The position numbers and the translations under genes are program-made. DNA of 14,041 bases from a candidate division FCPU426 bacterium (GTDB lineage Bacteria > Oederibacteriota > PGYV01 > Palsa-1178), in contig PMTB01000037.1 of the NCBI GenBank assembly GCA_003167475.1, forward strand, positions 1-14,041, given 5' to 3'. The notes beneath the pieces are model-generated. The model saw only the letters and a list, made by a program, of their open reading frames with translations. It ran no database searches and was not told the DNA's origin. Shown in pieces: positions 1 through 6,705 of the stretch (the first letter of the stretch is position 1; every line of letters starts with the position of its first letter).

Positions 1-238
1 AATAGTCCGAATAAAGACTAATGGCGTTCTTTATCATCCGGACATGTCCGGGCATACTTATAAGCATAACAAAACAAAATAATTAACTACCTGCGGCGCG
101 TCCAGGTTTAAAACGGATTATCCGGGAAAATGCGCCGATGCATAAAAACGGAACAACAATCTGCAAACGGCCGGGAAAACACGATTTTTCCTCGTTTTGG
201 CGATGACACTGAAAAATAATCCCTGACGGATACATGTA
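1..238. other. non-coding stretch with short palindromes, no gene recognised
   Basis: I see no convincing gene here. The bases 38-51 form a perfect 14-base palindrome (CCGGACATGTCCGG), preceded by a 7-base-pair stem formed by ATAAAGA (11-17) and TCTTTAT (28-34). The word CCGGGAAAA occurs twice, at 122-130 and 171-179. A minus-strand open frame over part of the region has no recognisable domain and no good ribosome binding site. The palindromes could belong to the 3' end or regulatory region of a gene left of the window, but there is no U-tract that would make a clear terminator. Confidence 0.4.
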
Positions 239-733
239 ATGCAAATTTATAAAAATGCGCGAATGAAAAAGAATGGAAACAGTATATTATTAATTGTGGC
301 ATTGTCCGCAGCGGTCCTTACGGTCTTTTTACCTGCGGCACGCCTGCGCGCCGAAGAACCGGTACAAATGGCAAACGTCGGGCAATATGACGTTTCGATG
401 CGATATACGGCTGCCGTGGAAAATAATGTTCCGGCTGAAAATACGCCTTCTGCCAATGATTTCAGTTCCATGTCTACCGGGATAGACGCTGTCAGTTGCG
501 CTATTTTTGGAGACATACCGGCAGTTGTGGATGGCCCCACAGTGATTGAGTTCTGGTGGAGGGGTTCTAACACGGGAACAATGCTTTTTGTTTTAAACGG
601 CAGTATTCGAGCTGTACAGTATAAGGACAATGGCTGGAAAAAATACAAATTAATCATTAATAAAAAGGGCTTGCAGCACTTGAAGTGGGTTTATAAAGCC
701 ACGGCGGATGGATACGCTTCAATACAGCCTTGA
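239..733 (+). CDS. secreted protein with a C-terminal truncated beta-sandwich-like domain
   Basis: The function is unknown. Two in-frame ATGs are possible: 239, with a weak GACGGA 8 bases upstream, and 263, which gives a cleaner signal peptide starting MKKNGNSILL, followed by a hydrophobic core and a likely cleavage site after RLRA near residue 38 (numbered from 239). Residues about 98-160 read like the N-terminal two thirds of a carbohydrate-binding-like or LamG-like beta-sandwich found in large secreted proteins of environmental bacteria: an EFWWRG strand, then FVLNG, then W-K-K-Y, then G-L-Q-H-L-K-W-V-Y-K followed by DGY. The family usually ends with a strand containing a D-x-V type motif, and here the stop codon comes just before it. 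Neither alternative frame downstream restores that strand. I therefore read it as a short or 3'-truncated secreted protein. The domain call comes from recalled pattern similarity, not a search. It has no close partner: about 315 bases separate it from the mre operon. Confidence 0.5.
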   Translation: MQIYKNARMKKNGNSILLIVALSAAVLTVFLPAARLRAEEPVQMANVGQYDVSMRYTAAVENNVPAENTPSANDFSSMSTGIDAVSCAIFGDIPAVVDGPTVIEFWWRGSNTGTMLFVLNGSIRAVQYKDNGWKKYKLIINKKGLQHLKWVYKATADGYASIQP

Positions 734-751
734 AATTTCGACTTATCTGCT

Positions 752-763
752 TATCCGCGGATA
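752..763. repeat. 12-base perfect palindrome after the secreted-protein gene
   Basis: TATCCGCGGATA is a perfect palindrome 19 bases after the stop codon of the upstream gene. It is followed by TATGCTTTTATAATTTT. With a 4-base loop it leaves only a 4-base-pair stem, so it is at best a weak terminator. It could equally be a protein-binding site or chance. Confidence 0.25.
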
Positions 764-786
764 GTATGCTTTTATAATTTTAAAGA

Positions 787-806
787 AGATGGGGACAGGA
801 CTCTTT
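787..806. mobile_element. possible remnant of a REP-associated (Y1 transposase type) element
   Basis: The text AGATGGGGACAGGACTCTTT resembles the GGGGACAGG-type flanks that I recall around REP-associated tyrosine transposase genes (IS200/IS605-like Y1 transposases) in many environmental genomes. Only one side is present and no transposase reading frame accompanies it. A small palindrome, TTACTGTAA, follows at 812-820. It lies about 55 bases downstream of the apparently truncated secreted-protein gene, so it could mark an old insertion or excision. The assignment is from memory. Confidence 0.3.
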
Positions 807-970
807 CGAGGTTACTGTAAATTAGAATAAATTCAGGCAATAAATCATATAATAAGCCTATTTTTCCGCCAAAATCCAATCCCTAAGATTCAGTCATGTT
901 ATATAGTGCCTTTACACATTTTAAACCGCAACAAGGCCCCTAATGCGATTTTAAAGTCGGGGAAAAAGTA

Positions 971-999
971 TTGCATTGTCGTGCATATTTTGATATACT
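971..999 (+). promoter_or_regulatory. sigma-70 type extended -10 promoter for the mre envelope operon
   Basis: A -35 box TTGCAT (971-976) and a -10 box TATACT (994-999) are separated by exactly 17 bases. A TG dinucleotide at 991-992 gives an extended -10 element. Transcription should begin near 1005-1007, leaving a leader of roughly 70 bases before the strong ribosome binding site at 1066. This is the only convincing promoter seen ahead of the ten-gene run that ends at 10023, so it probably drives the whole elongation-machinery operon. Confidence 0.65.
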
Positions 1000-1021
1000 G
1001 ACCGGGTTATTTTAAAGCCCT

Positions 1022-1041
1022 TGGTATTTCCATAAATACCA
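1022..1041 (+). promoter_or_regulatory. hairpin in the 5' leader of the mre operon
   Basis: TGGTATTT (1022-1029) and AAATACCA (1034-1041) form an 8-base-pair perfect stem with a 4-base loop. It lies in the predicted untranslated leader, about 15 bases after the predicted transcription start and 25 bases before the ribosome binding site. There is no U-tract after it, so it is not a typical terminator. It may stabilise the 5' end of the long mRNA or be a regulator-binding dyad. Confidence 0.4.
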
Positions 1042-1065
1042 TAATTATATGGGTAAAAATTTCTT

Positions 1066-1072
1066 AGGAGGT
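1066..1072 (+). promoter_or_regulatory. strong ribosome binding site that fixes the start at 1079
   Basis: AGGAGGT lies 6 bases before the ATG at 1079. An earlier in-frame ATG at 1049 has no such site and would place this Shine-Dalgarno inside the coding sequence. The site therefore selects 1079 as the start of the small membrane protein. Confidence 0.8.
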
Positions 1073-1078
1073 CTTAAG

Positions 1079-1327
1079 ATGGTGCTTGGCGTTATTATCG
1101 GAGTATTGCTGCTTTTGCTTCTTATCGGTCTTGTTGTTTTGCAGGGAATGATAGAGTGGGGCGGGTTTGATACTGATAAATTGTTTGGCGGGAACAAGTT
1201 GAAAGACGCGGCCCCGGCAATAGAAGATACAAAAGTATTGTCAAAACCCCTTGTTAAGGCTTCGAAAAAAACGGCTTCAAAGAAACCGGCTGCTAAACGC
1301 GCGAAGAAGAAAGGGGCAAAGAAATGA
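1079..1327 (+). CDS. small single-pass membrane protein with lysine/alanine-rich tail, first gene of mre operon
   Basis: The product is 82 residues and I do not recognise its family. Residues 2-23 form one very hydrophobic helix (VLGVIIGVLLLLLLIGLVVL). A short linker with EWGGFDTDKLFGGNK follows, and from about residue 54 to the end the tail is dominated by Lys, Ala, Ser and Thr (TASKKPAAKRAKKKGAKK at the C-terminus), like a histone H1-type basic tail. The positive-inside rule places the tail in the cytoplasm. The start at 1079 is chosen for its ideal AGGAGGT. The stop codon overlaps the mreB start (ATGA at 1324), so translation of the two is probably coupled. A Sec-independent twin-arginine TatA-like protein is unlikely because the amphipathic helix is missing. 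By context I infer a role near MreB or the membrane-nucleoid interface, with no direct evidence. Confidence 0.8.
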   Translation: MVLGVIIGVLLLLLLIGLVVLQGMIEWGGFDTDKLFGGNKLKDAAPAIEDTKVLSKPLVKASKKTASKKPAAKRAKKKGAKK

Positions 1328-2367
1328 TATTTGACTGGCTACTCGGGATGTTCTCAAATGACATGGCTATCGATTTGGGGACAGCCACAACGCTTGTTTA
1401 CCTCAAAAATAAAGGGATTGTTTTAAAAGAGCCGTCAATTGTTGCTCTTTATAAGAACAGGGAAGTTATCGCTGTCGGCGAGGCCGCAAAACAGATGGTC
1501 GGAAAGACGCCGGGCGATGTTTACGCTATACGCCCCATGAAGGACGGCGTTATTGCCGACTTCAATGTCACTGAGAAAATGCTGCGTTATTTTATTGTGA
1601 AAGTACACAACAGGCATTCCATGGTAAACCCCAGGATCGCCATATCCGTTCCCAAAGGCGTTACGCCCGTTGAAAAAAGGGCCGTTAAAGAATCCGCCAT
1701 ACAGGCCGGAGCAAGGGAAGTATACCTCATAGACGAACCTATGGCGGCCGCTATCGGCGCCGGGCTCCCGGTTGAGGACCCTGTGGGACACATGGTTGTG
1801 GACATCGGCGGAGGAACCACCGAAGTCGCGGTTATATCCATGGGCGGGCTGGTTGTTTTTAATTCCATCAGGACCGCGGGCGATAAGTTTGACGAAGCCA
1901 TCATGGCGTACCTTAAGAAAGCATATAATCTTCACATCGGCGAAAGGACAGCCGAGCGCGTGAAGATCGAGATAGGATGCGCCCAGAAACTTGAGGACAC
2001 GCTTGAAGTTGACGTGAAGGGTTCGGACCTTACCACCGGATTGCCCAGGACCATCAGGGTCACATCAGACGAGATGGCAATCGCGCTTGAAGAGCCAATC
2101 AACAAGATCATAGACGGAATAAAATTCACACTCGAACAGACCAAGCCCGAACTCGCGGCGGATATCATAGACAAAGGCATAGTACTCACCGGAGGCGGAT
2201 CGCAGCTTAAAGCTTTTGACCTCAAGCTGCGCGACGAAACCGGAGTGCCCGTGCACATGGCCGACAACCCGCAGGAATGCGTTGTCACAGGCGCGGGCAG
2301 GATGCTAGAAGAGCAGCTTGATGTCTTAAGAAGGCTCTCATTCGAGGGTGAAGACAGCATAATCTGA
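1324..2367 (+). CDS. mreB: rod shape-determining actin homologue MreB
   Basis: MreB is the bacterial actin homologue that polymerises on the inner face of the membrane and guides the elongation machinery. The 347-residue length is usual for the family. The N-terminus (MIFDWLLGMFSND) is an amphipathic membrane-binding segment. The phosphate-1 motif follows with Asp17 in DLGTATTLVYLKNKG, where the family more often has TANTLV. The phosphate-2 motif is VVDIGGGTTEVAV around Asp160, and the adenosine motif is LTGGGSQ around residue 289. The start overlaps the stop of the preceding lysine-tailed gene by ATGA, and AAAGGGG inside that gene serves as ribosome binding site. mreC follows four bases after the stop. 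The gene appears intact and functional. Confidence 0.97.
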   Translation: MIFDWLLGMFSNDMAIDLGTATTLVYLKNKGIVLKEPSIVALYKNREVIAVGEAAKQMVGKTPGDVYAIRPMKDGVIADFNVTEKMLRYFIVKVHNRHSMVNPRIAISVPKGVTPVEKRAVKESAIQAGAREVYLIDEPMAAAIGAGLPVEDPVGHMVVDIGGGTTEVAVISMGGLVVFNSIRTAGDKFDEAIMAYLKKAYNLHIGERTAERVKIEIGCAQKLEDTLEVDVKGSDLTTGLPRTIRVTSDEMAIALEEPINKIIDGIKFTLEQTKPELAADIIDKGIVLTGGGSQLKAFDLKLRDETGVPVHMADNPQECVVTGAGRMLEEQLDVLRRLSFEGEDSII

Positions 2368-2371
2368 TTTC

Positions 2372-3169
2372 ATGAACAGAAAAAAAGGCCTGAACAGGTT
2401 CATCTACCTAGTTGCGGTCATACTTCTGCTTATCGGCCTATTTTTTACATGGAAAAAAACACGGTTTAATTTCATTACCACCTTTGCCGGCTCCATCCAA
2501 AAAAAGATATCAGGTTTTGTTTTTTCCACGGGCGAGGCCTTCGGCGCCATCAAGAGCAATTCCGCCGTGAAAAAGGACATGAAAACCGAGACCGAAAAGA
2601 ACATGCAGCTTGACGCGGAAAACCAGGTCCTCAGGGCCGAGAACGAGAAATTAAAAAAAGCTGTCATGTTAAAATCCGAACGGGATTTCAAATCATCCGT
2701 CATCTGTTACGCCTCAGTGATCGGCTCCAATGACGATGGTTTCATTTATTTTTACGTCATAGACCGCGGGGCGGATGACGGTATATCGGAAGGCGACGGA
2801 GTGATAACTTACGAAGGCGCGGTGGGCCGTATATATAAAGTCACAGGATCCACGGCTACGGTGCAGCTGTTGACCGACGTGAAGAGCGCGGTATCAGCGC
2901 GGGACTCGCGCAGCCGGGTCACGGGGATCCTGGCAGGGGTAAGTTACGACCAATGTTCAGTGAACTATATACCGAAGGAAGAAGATGTCAATGTGGGCGA
3001 TACGATGGTCACTTCGGGCCTCGGCAAGTCGTTTCCCGAAGGTGTAAAGATAGGTACGGTCACGGAAGTGAATAAAAAGGTGGACAGTCTTGCCATGCTG
3101 GTCAGGGTGAAGCCGGCCGTGAATATGATGACGGTTGAAGAAGTGCTGGTGATAAGGAAGCGAAACTAA
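2372..3169 (+). CDS. mreC: rod shape-determining protein MreC
   Basis: MreC is a bitopic periplasmic scaffold that links MreB to PBP2 and RodA and activates PBP2. The 265-residue product has an N-terminal transmembrane helix at about residues 9-27, a charged coiled-coil stretch at about 65-105 rich in Lys, Glu and Asn (for example LDAENQVLRAENEKLKKAV), and then the beta-domain region. Family-like signatures include IDRGADDGISEGDGVI and a second GDTMVTSGLGKSFPEGVKIG segment. The length agrees with typical MreC of 260-300 residues. The ATG lies 4 bases after the mreB stop and has no strong Shine-Dalgarno of its own, so coupling to mreB is likely. The stop codon abuts a long imperfect hairpin that separates it from mreD. 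Confidence 0.95.
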   Translation: MNRKKGLNRFIYLVAVILLLIGLFFTWKKTRFNFITTFAGSIQKKISGFVFSTGEAFGAIKSNSAVKKDMKTETEKNMQLDAENQVLRAENEKLKKAVMLKSERDFKSSVICYASVIGSNDDGFIYFYVIDRGADDGISEGDGVITYEGAVGRIYKVTGSTATVQLLTDVKSAVSARDSRSRVTGILAGVSYDQCSVNYIPKEEDVNVGDTMVTSGLGKSFPEGVKIGTVTEVNKKVDSLAMLVRVKPAVNMMTVEEVLVIRKRN

Positions 3170-3247
3170 TTGTTTTGTGTTCTATGTTCTATTTTCTGTG
3201 TCCGCAGGATGTCAAACACAGAACACAGAACCCGGAACAGAGAACAA
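3170..3247 (+). repeat. word-repeat hairpin element 1, between mreC and mreD
   Basis: The left arm 3170-3201 and the right arm 3216-3247 are each 32 bases and pair at 25 of 32 positions, with a 14-base loop. One further A-T pair (3169/3248) closes the outside. The arms are built from iterated words of the type CAGAACA (right arm) and TGTTCT (left arm). The composition is unlike the coding DNA around it. The element begins right at the mreC stop codon, and the frame of mreD stays open through it, producing an apparent N-terminal extension (starting MCSMFYFLC) that looks unlike MreD. There is no U-tract, so a terminator is unlikely. Two further elements of the same architecture lie at 11145-11302 and 12587-12659. 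Confidence 0.7.
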
Positions 3248-3282
3248 TCAAAATAAGCGCTTTACACAACAAGTGCGAAGAG

Positions 3283-3804
3283 GTGGGCTTTATCAGGAAA
3301 GTTCTATTTTTATGGCTCCTGCTCGCGTTGGTTATAATATACGACAACTCGGCTTACGCCATCAACAGGCATTTTCATTACACTGACCTCACGCTTATAG
3401 CGGGCGTGATGCTGCTTATCAGCGACAGGGTTTATACCGCTTTTATATTCATAATCATAGCCGCGCTTATACATGACGCTTTCCTTATGCCTGTTACGGG
3501 TTTTTCCCTTACTTCCAAGATGGCCGCCCTTACCGTAGGCAGGATTATGTGCCTGAGCCTGTATAAGGAAAATTACCCCACAAAGGTCGTCATACTTGCC
3601 ATTTCCGAGCTGACGAAGGAATTGGTTTACGCGGCGATGGCGTTCATGTTCTATTCGGGCATGTCCCGCCTGGTGTTCCCGTTCTTCATAATACTTTGGA
3701 AGATCATTATAACCATTGCCACCGGCGCCATCATCATGAAGGCGGCGGGGCTTGATTATAAAAGGATAGGTTCATGGCTAAAGACAATGTCGCCGATAAG
3801 ATAA
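3283..3804 (+). CDS. mreD: rod shape-determining membrane protein MreD
   Basis: MreD is the integral membrane partner of MreC in the elongation complex. From the GTG at 3283 the product is 173 residues, close to the usual 160-170. It is almost wholly hydrophobic, with about five to six predicted helices. The first is FLWLLLALVIIY, and a later one carries the conserved-type IHDAFLMPVTGFSLTSKM segment. The frame is open back to an ATG at 3175, but that extension is encoded by the mreC-mreD hairpin and does not resemble MreD. GTG 3283 is preceded closely by GAAGAG, so the start is not certain; an unusual codon slightly downstream, placed after GAGGTG, cannot be excluded. Identity rests on position between mreC and mrdA, size and hydrophobic pattern, because MreD sequences diverge strongly. 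It overlaps mrdA by 31 bases. Confidence 0.8.
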   Translation: MGFIRKVLFLWLLLALVIIYDNSAYAINRHFHYTDLTLIAGVMLLISDRVYTAFIFIIIAALIHDAFLMPVTGFSLTSKMAALTVGRIMCLSLYKENYPTKVVILAISELTKELVYAAMAFMFYSGMSRLVFPFFIILWKIIITIATGAIIMKAAGLDYKRIGSWLKTMSPIR

Positions 3805-5591
3805 AGGGCGTTTACAAGAGCCTTGTCAGGGTAAATGTCCTTGGCTGGATAGTATCCATGTGCATGCTCTTTGTGTTCTTCAGGGTTTTTTATCTGCAGG
3901 CCGTCAGGGGAGGCTACTATAAGGAACAATCCGACCAGAACTGCATAAGCGTCATTAAGATAGCCGCGCCCCGCGGATATATCTATGACAGGAATTATGT
4001 GCCGCTTGTCATCAATAAAACATCCTACACTTTTTCCATCATACCGATCAACTTCAAGCAGAACCCCGACAGGCAAAAGGCACTGAACGCCATATCCGCC
4101 ATCATAGATATGCCCCCCGAGGACATAGAAGCCAAGCTTACCCGCGGCGGAGCGTCTACGGAGTTCCTCTTAAGCCCGGTCAAGATAAAAAGGGACATAT
4201 CCGAAAAAGAACTCTCCCTGCTGCAGGAAAAAAAGATAGAGATCAACGGTATCTCGGTATCGCAGGAACCCATACGCTATTACGCGAAGAATAACTCCGC
4301 CTCGCACGTGCTCGGGTACGTGGGCGAAGTCACCGACGAGCAGATGAAACAGACGAAATATAACAAGGTCAGGTCCATAGGCGATATCATAGGGCAGACG
4401 GGTATTGAGAATTATTACGACGACATACTGCGCGGCGAGGACGGCGCTACCCTCATCCTGACCGACGCCCAGGGGAGGCAGAAAAAAGAGATAAAGACGA
4501 CCCCTCCGAAACAGGGAAAGAACCTTGTGCTTACCATTGATTACAGGCTGCAGAATTTCGCGGAGAGGCTGCTGGACAGGTACCAGTATAACGGCGTTAT
4601 CATAGTCCAGGACCCGAAGACCGGCGAGATACTCTGCATGGCCTCAAAACCCGATTACAACCTGAATAATTTTTCGGGGAACATAGACGTACGCGAGTGG
4701 AAAAAACTCATACGCAACAAGGCTAACCCGCTCAATAACAGGGCCATACAGGGGCAGTATTCGCCGGGGTCCATTTTCAAGATCGCCGTAGGTACTGGCG
4801 CCCTCAATGAAGACGTTATGACCACCAAGGATTCCATTTTTTGCGAGGGTATATACTGGATCAAGACATGGCCCTACAAGTGCTGGAAGCGGGCCGGCCA
4901 CGGATGGGTTGACTTTTATCACGCGGTGGCGGAATCATGCGACATATATTTTTACAAGACCGGGCTGAAAATGAAGGTGGAACTCTTAAGCAAATACGCT
5001 TCCATGTTCGGCTTTGGCGAGAAAACAGGCATTGACATCCCCGGGGAGAAAGCCGGAATTGTGCCGAGCAGGGAATGGAAAATGCGCGAGGACCGTTCGC
5101 CGTGGTTCCCGGGCAATACGGTCATGATGTCGATAGGCCAGGGCTATATCATAGGGACCCCCCTGCAGATAATGAACATCATGACAATGATGGCAAACAG
5201 CGGCTTCACCATGGTGCCGCATATAATGAAAGCGGTGACGCTTGAGGGCCGGCGCATCGAGAGCCAGTTTGAGCCGAAAAAACTCAACATGCTTACGGTT
5301 AAGCCGGAGGTCATAGATACTGTGCAGACCGCGCTGAAACTTGTTGTAATGTCGCCGTTCGGCACGGCCCAGAAAGTAAAGGTCCCGGGGCTGTCGATCG
5401 CGGGAAAGACTTCCACCGTGCAGAATATCCACGGGGAAAACCATGCCATGTTCGCGGGTTACGCGCCGACCGGAAACCCCGAAATAGTAGTGTATGTTCT
5501 TGTTGAGTTCGGCGGCGCCGGAGCGGAGATAGCTGTGCCGCTTGCAAGGGACGTGTTTGAATTCTATTTCAAAACGCTGAGGGGAAAATGA
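3774..5591 (+). CDS. mrdA: penicillin-binding protein 2, elongasome transpeptidase
   Basis: This is the class B penicillin-binding protein that cross-links peptidoglycan during side-wall growth, in complex with RodA. The 605 residues show an N-terminal anchor (about 20-42, LGWIVSMCMLFVFFRVFYL), the dimerisation-domain motif APRGYIYDRN near residue 65 and the QTGIENYYDDILRG segment near 210. The transpeptidase domain has the nucleophile in SIFK (Ser333, Lys336) and the second motif SCD (388-390), the same SxD form seen in E. coli PBP2. The third motif reads KTST (Lys545-Thr546-Ser547), where nearly all relatives have KTGT or KSGT. The rest of that region (HAMFAGYAPTGNPEIVVYVLVEFGG) is normal. 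The ATG overlaps mreD by 31 bases with AGGATAGG upstream, and the stop overlaps rodA (ATGA), consistent with stoichiometric production of the PBP2-RodA pair. Confidence 0.95.
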   Translation: MAKDNVADKIKGVYKSLVRVNVLGWIVSMCMLFVFFRVFYLQAVRGGYYKEQSDQNCISVIKIAAPRGYIYDRNYVPLVINKTSYTFSIIPINFKQNPDRQKALNAISAIIDMPPEDIEAKLTRGGASTEFLLSPVKIKRDISEKELSLLQEKKIEINGISVSQEPIRYYAKNNSASHVLGYVGEVTDEQMKQTKYNKVRSIGDIIGQTGIENYYDDILRGEDGATLILTDAQGRQKKEIKTTPPKQGKNLVLTIDYRLQNFAERLLDRYQYNGVIIVQDPKTGEILCMASKPDYNLNNFSGNIDVREWKKLIRNKANPLNNRAIQGQYSPGSIFKIAVGTGALNEDVMTTKDSIFCEGIYWIKTWPYKCWKRAGHGWVDFYHAVAESCDIYFYKTGLKMKVELLSKYASMFGFGEKTGIDIPGEKAGIVPSREWKMREDRSPWFPGNTVMMSIGQGYIIGTPLQIMNIMTMMANSGFTMVPHIMKAVTLEGRRIESQFEPKKLNMLTVKPEVIDTVQTALKLVVMSPFGTAQKVKVPGLSIAGKTSTVQNIHGENHAMFAGYAPTGNPEIVVYVLVEFGGAGAEIAVPLARDVFEFYFKTLRGK

Positions 5592-6703
5592 AGATAAGGA
5601 TACCGTTCGCCGATGTTGCCAGGGAATATTACAAGAACATGAACCCGGTGCTTTTGATATGCACGCTTCTGCTGATGATAGTCGGGGCCGCGGCTGTATA
5701 TTCGGCCACAGGCACCTCGGGGAACCCATTCTTTGAAAAGCAGCTTATATGGTACGCGGCCGGTATTGTGATTATGCTGTTTTTCTCCAATACAAATTAC
5801 AACAGTCTTATAAATATGTCCAACTACATGTACGCGATTTTCATGTTCCTTCTAATACTTGTGCTTTTGATCGGCCATACGTCGCTTGGGGCCACGCGCT
5901 GGCTTAAGATAGGCAGCTTCCAGTTCCAGCCCAGCGAATTCATGAAGATAATAGTGCCTTTGACCATGATAAGGTTCCTGCTTGTGTCAAACCGTGACGG
6001 GTTTGAGTGGAAGAATATCTTCAAACTCCTGCTGCTTGTGGCAGTACCTTTGGCGTTTATAATAAAGCAGCCTGACCTCGGCACTTCGATACTCCTTCTG
6101 CCGATCGTGCTGGTGGTGCTTTTCATGGGGAATATCCCGACGAAAAAACTCCTGACCATCATTATCGCGGCGGCACTTATAATGCCGGTGGCTTACCTTT
6201 TTCTGCATGATTACCAGAAACAGCGTATACAGGTCTTTATCAACCCGCAGAGCGACTCTTTGGGGGCCGGTTATAACGTCATACAGTCACAGATTGCGGT
6301 GGGTTCCGGAAAGCTCATAGGCAAAGGCTGGGCGCAGGGCACCCAGAGCCAGCTGAACTTCATTCCCATCAAGTACACGGATTTTATATTCGCGGTCATT
6401 GCCGAGGAATTCGGGCTGGTGGGTAGCATTGTCGTGCTGCTTATCTATTATTTTCTTCTTATGGAGGGCCTTAAAATAGTGAAACTCTGTAAATTCAACG
6501 GCGGTAAAATGCTGGGCGCGGCCCTGACCTGCGTGCTCTTCATGCAGGTCTTTATAAATATCGGGATGAATATAGGCATAATGCCGGTCACAGGGATAAC
6601 CCTGCCGTTGTTAAGCTACGGCGGTTCTTCAGTAATGGTCGTAATGATGATACTCGGGATACTTCAAAATATCTACAGAGAATACATAAAAGTCGAGGAC
6701 TAA
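5588..6703 (+). CDS. rodA: peptidoglycan glycosyltransferase RodA (SEDS family)
   Basis: RodA polymerises lipid II into glycan strands during cell elongation, paired with PBP2. The 371 residues contain about ten transmembrane helices. The SEDS signatures are all present: GSFQFQPSEFMKI, the KQPDLGTSILLLP segment, YTDFIFAVIAEEFG with Asp265 (the position corresponding to the catalytic Asp262 of E. coli RodA), and the C-terminal GIMPVTGITLPLLSYGGSS. The gene overlaps the end of mrdA by four bases and has GAGGGG just upstream. Its neighbour PBP2 and the mre genes mark it as RodA rather than the division paralogue FtsW. It appears intact. Confidence 0.96.
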   Translation: MKIRIPFADVAREYYKNMNPVLLICTLLLMIVGAAAVYSATGTSGNPFFEKQLIWYAAGIVIMLFFSNTNYNSLINMSNYMYAIFMFLLILVLLIGHTSLGATRWLKIGSFQFQPSEFMKIIVPLTMIRFLLVSNRDGFEWKNIFKLLLLVAVPLAFIIKQPDLGTSILLLPIVLVVLFMGNIPTKKLLTIIIAAALIMPVAYLFLHDYQKQRIQVFINPQSDSLGAGYNVIQSQIAVGSGKLIGKGWAQGTQSQLNFIPIKYTDFIFAVIAEEFGLVGSIVVLLIYYFLLMEGLKIVKLCKFNGGKMLGAALTCVLFMQVFINIGMNIGIMPVTGITLPLLSYGGSSVMVVMMILGILQNIYREYIKVED

Positions 6704-6705
6704 AA

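Larger units (their letters stand above)
734..1048. other. intergenic region between the secreted-protein gene and the envelope operon
   Basis: About 315 AT-rich bases carry no coding frame of note. In order they hold a palindrome (752-763), a possible transposase-associated remnant (787-806), an AT-rich tract, the operon promoter (971-999) and a leader hairpin (1022-1041). No strong terminator for the upstream gene is visible. Confidence 0.6.

Noticed and set aside
108..302. 64-residue minus-strand frame in the left non-coding region
   Set aside because: It overlaps the signal peptide of the secreted-protein gene, has no Shine-Dalgarno and no recognisable features.
247..657. 136-residue minus-strand frame opposite the secreted-protein gene
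   Set aside because: The plus-strand frame has a convincing signal peptide and domain-like pattern; the minus-strand product has neither.
752..763. TATCCGCGGATA as intrinsic terminator of the first gene
   Set aside because: With a loop the stem is only four base pairs and the following T-rich stretch is broken, so I list it only as a palindrome.
1376..1385. GGGGACAGCC in mreB, similar to the possible transposase-associated motif at 790
   Set aside because: It encodes the conserved LGTA of the MreB phosphate-1 motif, so the similarity is coincidental.
4986..5729. 247-residue open frame on the minus strand
   Set aside because: It lies wholly opposite mrdA and the start of rodA, has His/Arg/Cys-rich composition typical of an antisense shadow, and shows no domain or ribosome binding site.
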